From an uncultured Eubacteriales bacterium (GTDB taxonomy: Bacteria > Bacillota > Clostridia > Oscillospirales > Oscillospiraceae), in assembly GCA_900317425.1 (NCBI GenBank), contig ONGR01000020.1, positions 1-37,251 on the forward strand: a stretch of DNA of 37,251 nt, given 5' to 3'. The translations under genes and the position numbers were made by a program. Shown piece after piece: positions 8,439 to 16,233 of this stretch. The stretch's first letter is position 1; each line of letters starts with the position of its first letter. The notes under the pieces are model-generated. The model made no database searches and was not told where the DNA came from. It saw only the letters and a list, made by a program, of their open reading frames with translations.

Positions 8439-8560
8439 CCCGTCCCGGCAGCCGCCTTTGGCCGTTTTTCTCCCAGACGACCCCCATTTCGCTTATGCAC
8501 ATTGTCTAATTTGCACAGAGCGCCTGTCATATCTTTGGCAATGATTTTCCGCCGCCCATC

Positions 8561-8588
8561 TTGCATTTTCCGAACTTTGTTATAAAAT
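8561..8588 (+). promoter_or_regulatory. Probable atoE promoter
   Basis: TTGCAT (8561-8566) is followed after 16 bases by TAAAAT (8583-8588), within TATAAAAT. It lies about 100 bases before the atoE start and upstream of a leader hairpin. Confidence 0.5.
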
Positions 8589-8608
8589 AAACGTGTTGTT
8601 TTTGGCTT

Positions 8609-8636
8609 CAGAAGGGGCGGTATGCCCTTTTTTCTG
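8609..8636 (+). terminator. Leader hairpin with T-tract upstream of atoE
   Basis: CAGAAGGGGC pairs with GCCC(TT)TTTTCTG around a GGTAT loop, and a T run follows the GC core. It lies between the likely promoter and the atoE start, so it could attenuate atoE or stop read-through from upstream. Confidence 0.5.
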
Positions 8637-8684
8637 CGGCCGAGGCAGTTCCTGAAAAAAGAAAGAGGAGAGTGAGAACAAAGT

Positions 8685-10064
8685 ATGTTCAAAAAGTTCA
8701 CCAACGGCTGCGTTCGCGTAGTCAACCGCTGGCTGCCGGACGCCTTCCTGTTCGCAGTCATCCTGACCATCGTGGTCTTCATCGGTGCGCTGGCCGCTAC
8801 CGGTCTGCCTGTCTTTTCCGCCGCTAAGGACGCGGAGGGCAAGCCCGTTCTCGACCTGATCACCGCCTGGGGCGGCAACTCCACCTTCTGGAGCCTGCTG
8901 GCCTTCTCCATGCAGATGGCCCTGGTTCTGGTGCTGGGCTCCGCCTGCGCCTGCGCCAAGCCCTTCAAGGCTCTGCTGCGCACCCTGGCCGGTATGTGCC
9001 ACAACAACATGCAGGCCATCGTCATGACCACCGCCGTGTCCACCATCTGCTGCTGGCTGAACTGGGGCTTCGGTCTGGTCATCGGCGCCCTGCTGGCCAA
9101 GGAAGTCGTCCGCCGCGTGCCCACCGTTGACTATCCCCTGCTGATCGCCTCCGCCTATTCCGGCTTCGTGATCTGGCACGCCGGTCTGTCCGGTTCCATC
9201 CCCCTGGATCTGGTTGCCGGCAAGACCTTCGGCGACGTGCTGTATCAGGCTCCCATCAGCGCCACCATCATGCACCCCATGAACCTCATCATGTGCGGCG
9301 TCATCCTGGTCGCCATGCCTTTCGTGAACTACGCCATGCATCCTGACAAGGAGCACGCTGTCACCATCGATCCCGCCCTGCTGAAGGACGAGGCCGAGAG
9401 CGAGTATCGCATGGACACCCCCGCCGACAAGGTCGAGCACTCCAAGATCCTGTGGGTCATCCTGGTCGTCATGGGCGTGGCTTACATCATCCACTACTTC
9501 TTCATCGAGAAGGGCTCCCTGGGTCTGAACATCGTTAACTTCATCTTCCTGTTCCTGGGCATCCTGCTCCACGGCGACCTGCGCCGCTACGTGGACGCCA
9601 TCGGCGAGGCCGCTGCCGGCGCCGCAGGCGTGCTGCTGCAGTTCCCCTTCTATGCCGGTATCATGGGCCTGATGGTGGCCAAGAATGCTGACGGCGTGTC
9701 TCTGGCCGGCGTCATCTCCAACTTCTTCGTGTCCATCTCCAACCACGTGACCTTCCCCATGTGGTCCTTCCTGGCTGCCGGTATCGTCAACTTCTTCGTT
9801 CCCTCCGGCGGCGGCCAGTGGGCCGTCCAGGGTCCCATCATGATGCCCGGCGGCGCTGCTCTGGGTATCGAGGCCGGCCGTACCGCCATGGCCGTTGCCT
9901 GGGGCGATCAGTGGACCAACATGATCCAGCCGTTCTGGGCTCTGCCTGCTCTGGGTATTGCCAAGCTGTCTGCCCGTGACGTCATGGGCTACCTGGTCAT
10001 CGTCCTGCTGTTCACCGGTCTGGTCGCCATCCTCGGCTTCCTGGCCTGGGGTCTGTGGTTCTAA
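8685..10064 (+). CDS. atoE: Short-chain fatty acid transporter, AtoE family
   Basis: This 459-aa polytopic permease (about twelve hydrophobic segments) belongs to the AtoE/TIGR00366 family, which moves short-chain fatty acids such as butyrate or acetoacetate across the cytoplasmic membrane. Family segments include NRWLPDAFLFAVILT at the N-terminus, SAYSGFVIWHAGLSGSIPL near 162 and FVPSGGGQWAVQGPIM near 368. Length is typical. It stands alone between a leader hairpin and a strong terminator. Codon use is rich in GCT, GTT and GGT compared with neighbouring housekeeping genes, which may mean high expression. Direction of transport and true substrate are inferred from the family. Confidence 0.93.
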   Translation: MFKKFTNGCVRVVNRWLPDAFLFAVILTIVVFIGALAATGLPVFSAAKDAEGKPVLDLITAWGGNSTFWSLLAFSMQMALVLVLGSACACAKPFKALLRTLAGMCHNNMQAIVMTTAVSTICCWLNWGFGLVIGALLAKEVVRRVPTVDYPLLIASAYSGFVIWHAGLSGSIPLDLVAGKTFGDVLYQAPISATIMHPMNLIMCGVILVAMPFVNYAMHPDKEHAVTIDPALLKDEAESEYRMDTPADKVEHSKILWVILVVMGVAYIIHYFFIEKGSLGLNIVNFIFLFLGILLHGDLRRYVDAIGEAAAGAAGVLLQFPFYAGIMGLMVAKNADGVSLAGVISNFFVSISNHVTFPMWSFLAAGIVNFFVPSGGGQWAVQGPIMMPGGAALGIEAGRTAMAVAWGDQWTNMIQPFWALPALGIAKLSARDVMGYLVIVLLFTGLVAILGFLAWGLWF

Positions 10065-10084
10065 GCCAAGTACATCTCTTATCG

Positions 10085-10122
10085 CAACAGAGAGCGGTTC
10101 GCCGCTCTCTGTTGTTTTATTT
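10085..10122 (+). terminator. Terminator of atoE
   Basis: CAACAGAGAGCGG / CCGCTCTCTGTTG, a 13-pair stem with a TTCG loop and TTTTATTT after it, begins 20 bases after the stop. Its right half plus T-tract recurs at 10327. Confidence 0.95.
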
Positions 10123-10353
10123 CTCCAAAACGACAGAGCCGTTTTGGAGAAAAGAGCCGCAGTCCACTTCGCGCACTCATTGCCCACCTTCGGCACGCAA
10201 TTCGCACACTGCGTGGCCTGAGCGGTGCAATTTCTGACGCACATGTCGTCAGAAATTGCGGTTTTACCTCTTCCGCCGCTGCGGCGGCGGAACTCTGCGA
10301 GGCCTTTTCAAATCGCCGGCAGAGCCGTTCGCCGCTCTCTGTTGTTTTATTTC
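10097..10353 (+). repeat. 27-nt direct repeat of the atoE terminator half, flanking an intergenic element
   Basis: The 27 bases beginning GTTCGCCGCTCTCTGTTG at 10097-10123 recur exactly at 10327-10353. The 200 bases between them hold copy A of the dispersed intergenic repeat. In the second copy only the shorter stem AGAGCCG...CGCTCT remains. Confidence 0.85.
10123..10302 (+). repeat. Dispersed structured intergenic repeat, copy A
   Basis: Order of parts: a CTCCAAAACG/CGTTTTGGAG hairpin; CGCGCACTC; a variable hairpin (ATTGC...GCAAT); TCGCACACTGCGTGG; CTGAGCGGT; a stem GCAATTTCTGACG / CGTCAGAAATTGC around a CACATGT-type loop; and TTCCGCCGCTGCGGCGGCGGAA followed by CTCTGCGAGG (the last stem is 22 bases in two halves with a CTGCG-type centre). 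The same plan is seen at 14899, 23292 and 33590. Confidence 0.8.
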
Positions 10354-10365
10354 CGCCGTGAGCGA

Positions 10366-10400
10366 CGCACCCCGCCAAAACATCGGCGGGGTGCGTTTCT
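10366..10400 (+). terminator. Strong GC hairpin before the recJ promoter
   Basis: ACGCACCCCGCC pairs with GGCGGGGTGCGT, followed by TTCTCTCTCTTT, with a longer outer pairing of CGTGAGCGA and TCGCTCGCG. It would insulate recJ from upstream transcription. Confidence 0.65.
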
Positions 10401-10512
10401 CTCTCTTTCGCTCGCGGCACCCTCATTATACGGCGGCCTGTCCCGCGCCGCAACGGACACTTTCCGGCAGTTTTTCCAGCTTTTTCCGCCGGCGGCAGGA
10501 CAAAAAATACGC

Positions 10513-10541
10513 TTTACGCACCTTTTCCTTTGTGTTATAAT
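10513..10541 (+). promoter_or_regulatory. Promoter of the recJ-rel unit
   Basis: TTTACG (10513-10518) and a consensus TATAAT (10536-10541) are 17 bases apart, 56 bases before the recJ start. Confidence 0.75.
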
Positions 10542-10596
10542 AAAGTATTATCAGTAAACTCCGGGATTTTGCCCAAAGAGAGGAGGCGAGTGCATC

Positions 10597-12699
10597 GTGA
10601 AATTCCAGCAGTGGAACGTGGCCGGCGTGCCGGAGCAGACGGTCCGGCGTCTGATGGACGCGGGGTATCCCTATCTGGTATCCGCGGTGCTGGCCTCCCG
10701 CGGCATCGCCTCCGAGACGGAGGCGGCGGATTTCCTCCTGTGCGACCACCGCCTGACCCATTCGCCCCTGCTGATGGCCGATATGGACCGGGCTGTGGAG
10801 CGGATCAGCCGTGCCATGGCCGACGCCGAGCGGATCGCCGTGTTCGGCGACTACGACGTGGACGGCATCACCGCCACTGTCATCCTGGTGGACTATCTCC
10901 GTCAGCGGGGCGCCGACGTGGTGCACTACATCCCCCGGCGCATCGAGGACGGCTACGGACTCAGCGTGGACGCCATCGCCGCGCTGCACCAGCAGGGCGT
11001 GGGCCTGCTGGTGACCGTGGACTGCGGCATCACCGGCGTGGACGAGGTGGCCTACGCCCGCTCCCTGGGCATGGACACCGTGATCACCGATCACCACGAG
11101 TGCAAGGAGATCCTGCCCGACGCCGCCGCCGTGGTGGACCCCCACCGGCCGGATTGTCCCTATCCCTTCAAGCATCTGGCCGGCTGCGGCGTGGCGCTGA
11201 AGCTGGTGCTGGCCCTGGCCGGACCGGACAGGGAGGAGGCCGTCTTCTCCCGCTACTGCACGTTGGCCGCCATCGGCACCGTGGCCGACGTGATGCAGAT
11301 GTCCGACGAGAACCGCACCATCGTCTCCCGTGGCCTGGCCTCCATCGACCACTCCGATTTCATCGGCCTCCACGCCCTGCTCCAGGAGGCGGGTCTGGCC
11401 GGCAGGGCCATCTCCTCCGTGCAGATCGGCTTCGTGCTGGCGCCCCGGATCAACGCCGCCGGGCGCATGGGCGCGGCCAACATGGCCGCCGAGCTGCTGC
11501 TGTGTGACGACGAGGCCAAGGCCGAGGAGCTGGCCCGGGAGCTGTGCGCTCTGAACCGGGAGCGGCAGAGCGTGGAGCAGCACATCTATTCCCAGGCGCT
11601 GGAGATGATCGACGCGCTGCCGGAGGACGAGCGCAGCGCGCTGGTCCTGGCCTCCGACACCTGGCACCAGGGCGTGGTGGGCATCGTGGCCTCCCGCCTC
11701 AGCGAAAAATTCTCCTGCCCCAGCTTTATGATCCATCTCAACGGCACCACCGGCAAGGGCTCCTGCCGCAGCTGGGGCGGCTTCAATCTCTTTGCCGCGC
11801 TGGAGGCCTGTTCCGACCTCCTGCTGGGCTTCGGCGGACACGAGCTGGCCGCCGGCTTCACCATCGAGGCGGAGAACATCCCCGCCTTCCGCAAGCGCAT
11901 CAATCAGTACGCCCGGGATTTCCGGGGCGGCGAGGCGCCCGTGTCCAGTCTGGACGTGGACGTGGTCATCGCCCATCCGGGCCGGATCACCCTGGAGGAG
12001 GTGGAGGCGCTGGACGCCCTGGAGCCCTACGGCTCCGGCAACGTGCGGCCCGTGTTCTGCCTCACCGGGGCCACCCTGGAGCGGGCCCAGAACGTGGGCC
12101 AGAACCGGCATCTGAAGCTGCGGCTGGGCAAGGGCAGCGCCCAGCTGGACGGCATCTTCTTCTCCGCCACCGCCGAAAGCTGCGGCTGCGAGACCGGCAG
12201 CCGGGTGGACGCCGCCTTCTATCTCCAGATCAACGAATTCCGGGGCAGCCGCTCCGTGCAGCTCCAACTGGTGGACATCCGGCCCTCCCTGGCCCCCAGC
12301 GGCAGGGAGGAGGAATCCCTCCAGCTGCTGGGGCGGTGTCTGGCCGGGGAGGAGCTGCTGCCGAAGGAGGCCATGCGGCTGATCCCCAGCCGGGAGCAGT
12401 TCGTCCGCATCTGGCGGACGCTGGAAAAAACCGTGCCGCCGGACGGCCTGACGGCAGATTATCTGCCGCTGCTGCGGACTCTGGCCGCCGCCACGGGCGG
12501 CGCCGATCCCTTCCTGCGGAGCGCCTTCTGCCTGGAGATCTTCGCCGAGCGGGGGCTGCTGGTCAGCAGCCGCCCGGGCGACCGGATCGAGCTGCAGCTG
12601 GCCGGCGAGGGGAAAAAGGTCGACCTGGAGCAGTCGACGTATCTGCAAAGGCTCCGTGACATTCTGGAAACACCGCACAGAGGAGGTGGGCTCGCATGA
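10597..12699 (+). CDS. recJ: Single-stranded-DNA-specific exonuclease RecJ
   Basis: RecJ (700 aa) degrades single-stranded DNA 5' to 3' in recombination and mismatch or base-excision repair. DHH-family motifs are clear: GDYDVDG at 84-90, VDCGITG near 141 and TDHHE at 164-168, with the DHHA1 portion (GKGSCRSWGGFN and GGHELAAGF) near 385-420. The C-terminal OB-like region follows. It starts with GTG at 10597, ten bases after AGGAGG. It overlaps rel by four bases, so the two are translationally coupled; recJ next to relA is also seen in Bacillus. Confidence 0.96.
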   Translation: MKFQQWNVAGVPEQTVRRLMDAGYPYLVSAVLASRGIASETEAADFLLCDHRLTHSPLLMADMDRAVERISRAMADAERIAVFGDYDVDGITATVILVDYLRQRGADVVHYIPRRIEDGYGLSVDAIAALHQQGVGLLVTVDCGITGVDEVAYARSLGMDTVITDHHECKEILPDAAAVVDPHRPDCPYPFKHLAGCGVALKLVLALAGPDREEAVFSRYCTLAAIGTVADVMQMSDENRTIVSRGLASIDHSDFIGLHALLQEAGLAGRAISSVQIGFVLAPRINAAGRMGAANMAAELLLCDDEAKAEELARELCALNRERQSVEQHIYSQALEMIDALPEDERSALVLASDTWHQGVVGIVASRLSEKFSCPSFMIHLNGTTGKGSCRSWGGFNLFAALEACSDLLLGFGGHELAAGFTIEAENIPAFRKRINQYARDFRGGEAPVSSLDVDVVIAHPGRITLEEVEALDALEPYGSGNVRPVFCLTGATLERAQNVGQNRHLKLRLGKGSAQLDGIFFSATAESCGCETGSRVDAAFYLQINEFRGSRSVQLQLVDIRPSLAPSGREEESLQLLGRCLAGEELLPKEAMRLIPSREQFVRIWRTLEKTVPPDGLTADYLPLLRTLAAATGGADPFLRSAFCLEIFAERGLLVSSRPGDRIELQLAGEGKKVDLEQSTYLQRLRDILETPHRGGGLA

Positions 12700-14891
12700 C
12701 GTTGCAGGAACAGTATCAGCATCTGGAGGACACCATCCGGGCCTATAACCCGGGCGCCAATTTCGAACAGATCCGCGCCGCCTTCGACTTTGCCGAGGCC
12801 GCCCACGCCGGGCAGCTCCGGAAGGACGGCTCCCCCTTCGTGACCCATCCGCTGGCCGTGGCCCAGATCCTGGCCGAGGAGCTGCATCTGGACAGCGAGT
12901 CCATCTCCGCCGCCCTGCTCCACGACACCATCGAGGACACCGCCGCCACTCACGAGGATATCGCCCGCCAGTTCTCGCCCACCATCGCCGATCTGGTGGA
13001 GGGCGTCAGCAAGCTGACCCGCGTCCACTATACCTCCAAGGCCGAGGAGCAGATGGAGAACCTGCGCAAGATGCTCATGGCCATGGCCAAGGACATCCGG
13101 GTGATCCTCATCAAGATCTCCGACCGGCTCCACAACATGCGCACCATGGAGTATCAGACGCCGGAGAAGCAGAAGCAGAAGTCCTACGAGACCATGGAGA
13201 TCTACGCCCCCATCGCCCACCGGCTGGGCATGCAGAAGATGAAGTGGGAGCTGGAGGATCTGAGCCTGAAGTATCTGGATCCCGTGGGCTACCGGGAGAT
13301 CACCGAGGCGCTGGAGGCCAAGGCCGCCGAGTACGAGGGCTTCATGGCCGCCATCCAGGACCAGATCTCCGGCCGGCTGACCGACGCCGGCATCGACGGC
13401 GTGGTCTACGGACGGCTGAAGCACCCCTACAGCATCTACCGCAAGATGTATACCCAGAACAAGAGCCTGACCGACGTGTTCGATCTGATCGCCTTCCGGG
13501 TGATCGTGGACACGCTGGCGGACTGCTACAACGTGCTGGGCATCATCCACGACCTGTACCACCCCATCCTGGGCCGGTTCAAGGACTATATCGGCACCCC
13601 CAAGCCCAATATGTACCAGAGCCTGCACACCACGGTGGTGGGCCAGAACGGCATCCCCTTTGAGGTGCAGATCCGCACCAGGGAGATGCACGAGGTGGCC
13701 GAATACGGCATCGCCGCCCACTGGAAGTACAAGCAGAACGGCCAGGGCGCCGGCGACGAGAAGAACTACGAGTGGGTCCGCCGCCTGCTGGAGAACCAGG
13801 AGGGGGCCGACGCCGAGGATTTCATCCACTCCCTGAAGGTGGATATGTTTGCCGACGAGGTGTTCGTGTTCACCCCCATGGGCGACGTGATCAATCTGCC
13901 CGCCGGCGCCACGCCCATCGATTTCGCCTATACCATCCACTCCGCCGTGGGCAACCACATGGTGGCCGCCAAGGTCAACGGACGGATCGTCCAGTTCGAC
14001 TACAAGCTGCAAAACGGCGACGTGGTGGAGGTGGAGACCTCCAAGTCCGCCCACGGGCCCAGCCGGGACTGGATCAAGATCGCCCAGTCCAGCAACGCCC
14101 GCAGCAAGATCCGCCAGTGGTTCAAGAAGGAGCGCCGGGAGGAGAACATCATCAACGGCAAGGCCTCCTTCGACGCGGAGATCCGCCGCTGCGGCATCAC
14201 CGTCAAGGAGCTGACCAACGAGGAGAATCTGCCGCTGGTGCTGAAAAAGCTGAGCTACAACTGTCTGGACGATATGTACGCCGCCATCGGCTACGGCGGC
14301 GTCACCGCCCTGAAGCTGGTGGGCCGGCTGCGGGAGGAGATCAACCACGTCCTCCAGCAGCACCAGAACGCCCCGGCCCAGCCGGAGCAGACCGAACAGG
14401 CCAAGCCCTCCGCCCAGCCCCGCCGGGTACACGGCGAGCAGGGCATCATCGTGGAGGGGCTGGACAACTGCCTGGTGAAGTTCGCCAAGTGCTGCACCCC
14501 CGTCCCCGGCGACGAGGTGGTGGGCTTCATCACCCGGGGCTACGGCGTGTCCGTCCACCGGGCGGACTGCCCCAACGCCGCGCCGGAGCGCCGCCGCAGC
14601 GAGGAGGACGGCCGCTGGATCAAGGTCAGCTGGGCCGAGAAGACCAATCCCTCCTATCAGACCACGCTGGAGGTGCTGGCCAAGGACCGCCCCGAGCTGA
14701 TGGTGGATATCTCCACCGTCATCTCCTCCACCAAGACCCAGTTCCGGGGGCTCAACGCCCGCATCACCGCCGAGGGCGCCGTCCTGGTGACCATGGACGT
14801 GAGCGTGGCCGACACGGAGCAGCTGCAGGCTGTCGTGCGGCGGCTGACACAGATCTCCGGCGTGATGCAGGTCAACCGTCCGGCGGGATAA
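12696..14891 (+). CDS. relA: Bifunctional (p)ppGpp synthetase/hydrolase (RSH)
   Basis: This 731-aa long RSH enzyme would make and degrade (p)ppGpp in the stringent response. The HD hydrolase domain shows H51 in FVTHPLAV and HDTIEDT at 76-82. The synthetase has YGRLKHPYSIYRKM near 240 and GRFKDYIGTPKPN near 290, where the RxKD motif is the form found in bifunctional enzymes. A TGS domain (VFVFTPMGDVINLPAGAT) is near 390, the conserved KCCTPVPGD near 590, and a C-terminal ACT domain ends the protein. The ATG overlaps the recJ stop. Transcription probably continues toward dtd through repeat copy B. Confidence 0.96.
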   Translation: MTLQEQYQHLEDTIRAYNPGANFEQIRAAFDFAEAAHAGQLRKDGSPFVTHPLAVAQILAEELHLDSESISAALLHDTIEDTAATHEDIARQFSPTIADLVEGVSKLTRVHYTSKAEEQMENLRKMLMAMAKDIRVILIKISDRLHNMRTMEYQTPEKQKQKSYETMEIYAPIAHRLGMQKMKWELEDLSLKYLDPVGYREITEALEAKAAEYEGFMAAIQDQISGRLTDAGIDGVVYGRLKHPYSIYRKMYTQNKSLTDVFDLIAFRVIVDTLADCYNVLGIIHDLYHPILGRFKDYIGTPKPNMYQSLHTTVVGQNGIPFEVQIRTREMHEVAEYGIAAHWKYKQNGQGAGDEKNYEWVRRLLENQEGADAEDFIHSLKVDMFADEVFVFTPMGDVINLPAGATPIDFAYTIHSAVGNHMVAAKVNGRIVQFDYKLQNGDVVEVETSKSAHGPSRDWIKIAQSSNARSKIRQWFKKERREENIINGKASFDAEIRRCGITVKELTNEENLPLVLKKLSYNCLDDMYAAIGYGGVTALKLVGRLREEINHVLQQHQNAPAQPEQTEQAKPSAQPRRVHGEQGIIVEGLDNCLVKFAKCCTPVPGDEVVGFITRGYGVSVHRADCPNAAPERRRSEEDGRWIKVSWAEKTNPSYQTTLEVLAKDRPELMVDISTVISSTKTQFRGLNARITAEGAVLVTMDVSVADTEQLQAVVRRLTQISGVMQVNRPAG

Positions 14892-14898
14892 GAGCAGT

Positions 14899-15057
14899 CG
14901 CTGTAAAAACGCTTCGCTGGTTTTTCCAGCGAGGAGATTGCGGCTCACTCCGCGCACTCGCTGCGCTCGCACACTGCGTGAGCCGAGAAGTATTTTTTCT
15001 GACGCGCATGTCGTCAGAAAAAATGATTGAATGTCTTTCGCCGCTGCGGCGGCGAAA
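14899..15057 (+). repeat. Dispersed structured intergenic repeat, copy B
   Basis: It begins seven bases after the rel stop. Parts: a CGCTG...AAAAAC / GTTTTT...CAGCG hairpin; an outer stem CGGCTCAC / GTGAGCCG enclosing CGCGCACTCGCTGCG and CTCGCACACTGCG; a stem TTTTTTCTGACG / CGTCAGAAAAAA around CGCATGT; then TTTCGCCGCTG / CGGCGGCGAAA. It ends directly before the dtd ribosome-binding site. Confidence 0.8.
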
Positions 15058-15088
15058 TGCTACTTTACAACAACAAAGGAGAACCCCT

Positions 15089-15535
15089 ATGCGAGCTGTA
15101 TTGACCCGGGTGAGCCGGGCCTCCGTCACCATTGACGGCGAGGTGGCCGGCAAGATCGGCACCGGCTTTCTCATTCTGCTGGGCGTGGGCCAGGACGACA
15201 CCGAGGCCCAGTGCGTCAAGCTGGCCGACAAGCTGACCAGTCTGCGGATCTTTGACGACGAGAACGACAAGATGAACCTCTCCCTCACCGACGTTGGCGG
15301 CGAGATCCTGGTGATCTCCCAGTTCACCCTCTACGGCAACTGCCGCAAGGGCCGCCGCCCCGAATATCTGGCCGCCGCCCGGCCCGAGGTGGCCATCCCC
15401 CTCTACGAGAAGTTCGTGGAGCTGTGCCGGACCAAGGGCTTCCACGTGGAGACCGGCCGCTTCGGCGCCGACATGCAGGTGGAGTCCCTCAACAACGGGC
15501 CGGTGACCCTGGTGGTGGACACGGACAATTTATAA
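15089..15535 (+). CDS. dtd: D-aminoacyl-tRNA deacylase
   Basis: Dtd (148 aa) hydrolyses D-aminoacyl-tRNAs and also mischarged glycyl-tRNA-Ala, protecting translation from wrong amino acids. The family start MRAVLTRVSRASVTIDG, the core motif SQFTLYG near 78-84 and the C-terminal motif NNGPVT near 137 (usually N-x-GPVT) are all present, and the length is standard. AAAGGAG lies upstream at good spacing. A 10-base gap separates it from the metallo-hydrolase gene, so the two are probably co-transcribed. Confidence 0.96.
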   Translation: MRAVLTRVSRASVTIDGEVAGKIGTGFLILLGVGQDDTEAQCVKLADKLTSLRIFDDENDKMNLSLTDVGGEILVISQFTLYGNCRKGRRPEYLAAARPEVAIPLYEKFVELCRTKGFHVETGRFGADMQVESLNNGPVTLVVDTDNL

Positions 15536-15545
15536 GGGGGCCGCT

Positions 15546-16169
15546 ATGAAGATCTATACCATGCAGGTGGGTCCCATCATGACCAACTGCTATCTCCTGT
15601 GCGACGAGGAGGCGGGCCTGTGCGCCCTCATCGACCCCGGTGACAACGCCGGTCGGCTGGAGGAGATGATCGCCTCCTCCGGCTGCGCCCTCCGATATAT
15701 CCTGCTGACCCACGGCCACTTCGATCACTGCAGCGCCGTGGGGGACATTCTGGCCAGGCACCCGGACGTGCCGGTGTACATCCACCCCAGCGACGTGGTG
15801 CCTGCCGGCGTCTACAACGATCTGAAGTTTGCCCGGCTGGACGATCACAACCAGCGCTTCTACGGCGAGGGCGACACGCTGACGCTGGGCAGCATCACCA
15901 TCTCCGTGCTGGCCACGCCGGGCCACTCCAGCGGCTCCGTGTGCCTGATCGCCGGGAACGTGATCTTCTCCGGCGATACCCTGTTCCGGGCCACCTGCGG
16001 CCGCACCGACTTTCCCGACGGCAGCTATGAGGATATCCTCCGCTCCCTGGCCCGCCTTGCCCGGCTGGAGGGCAGCTATCACGTCTGTCCCGGCCACGAG
16101 AGCCAGACAGAGCTGGACTACGAGCGCCGGGTCAATCCCTACATGCAGCAGGGGCTGCGCCAATTCTGA
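15546..16169 (+). CDS. MBL-fold metallohydrolase (glyoxalase II-like)
   Basis: This 207-aa cytosolic metallo-beta-lactamase-fold hydrolase has the metal motif THGHFDH at 55-61, further ligand segments ATPGHSSGS near 122 and FSGDTLF near 141, and a final PGHE near 185. It belongs to the small GloB-like group commonly found beside dtd and rel in Firmicutes. The physiological substrate cannot be read from sequence; hydroxyacylglutathione or another thioester is a family guess. AAGGGGG precedes the start. Confidence 0.9.
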   Translation: MKIYTMQVGPIMTNCYLLCDEEAGLCALIDPGDNAGRLEEMIASSGCALRYILLTHGHFDHCSAVGDILARHPDVPVYIHPSDVVPAGVYNDLKFARLDDHNQRFYGEGDTLTLGSITISVLATPGHSSGSVCLIAGNVIFSGDTLFRATCGRTDFPDGSYEDILRSLARLARLEGSYHVCPGHESQTELDYERRVNPYMQQGLRQF

Positions 16170-16174
16170 TCCAA

Positions 16175-16198
16175 CGGGCCGATGCCATCATCGGCCCG
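16175..16198 (+). other. Perfect intergenic hairpin without T-tract
   Basis: CGGGCCGATG pairs exactly with CATCGGCCCG around CCAT, six bases after the hydrolase stop. The next bases are AAACTTTG, so it is not a standard terminator. It may be a processing or stability hairpin between this gene and hemZ. Confidence 0.6.
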
Positions 16199-16233
16199 AA
16201 ACTTTGACTGCGATGATTTGAGGAAACACGCCC

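Noticed and set aside
12459-14972. An 837-codon minus-strand open frame across rel, and a 750-codon one across recJ
   Set aside because: Same GC-driven antisense effect. There is no ribosome-binding logic and no recognisable domains, and both cover well-supported genes.
16175-16198. Hairpin after the MBL hydrolase gene as a terminator
   Set aside because: The stem is perfect, but no T-tract follows and hemZ starts 36 bases later in the same direction.
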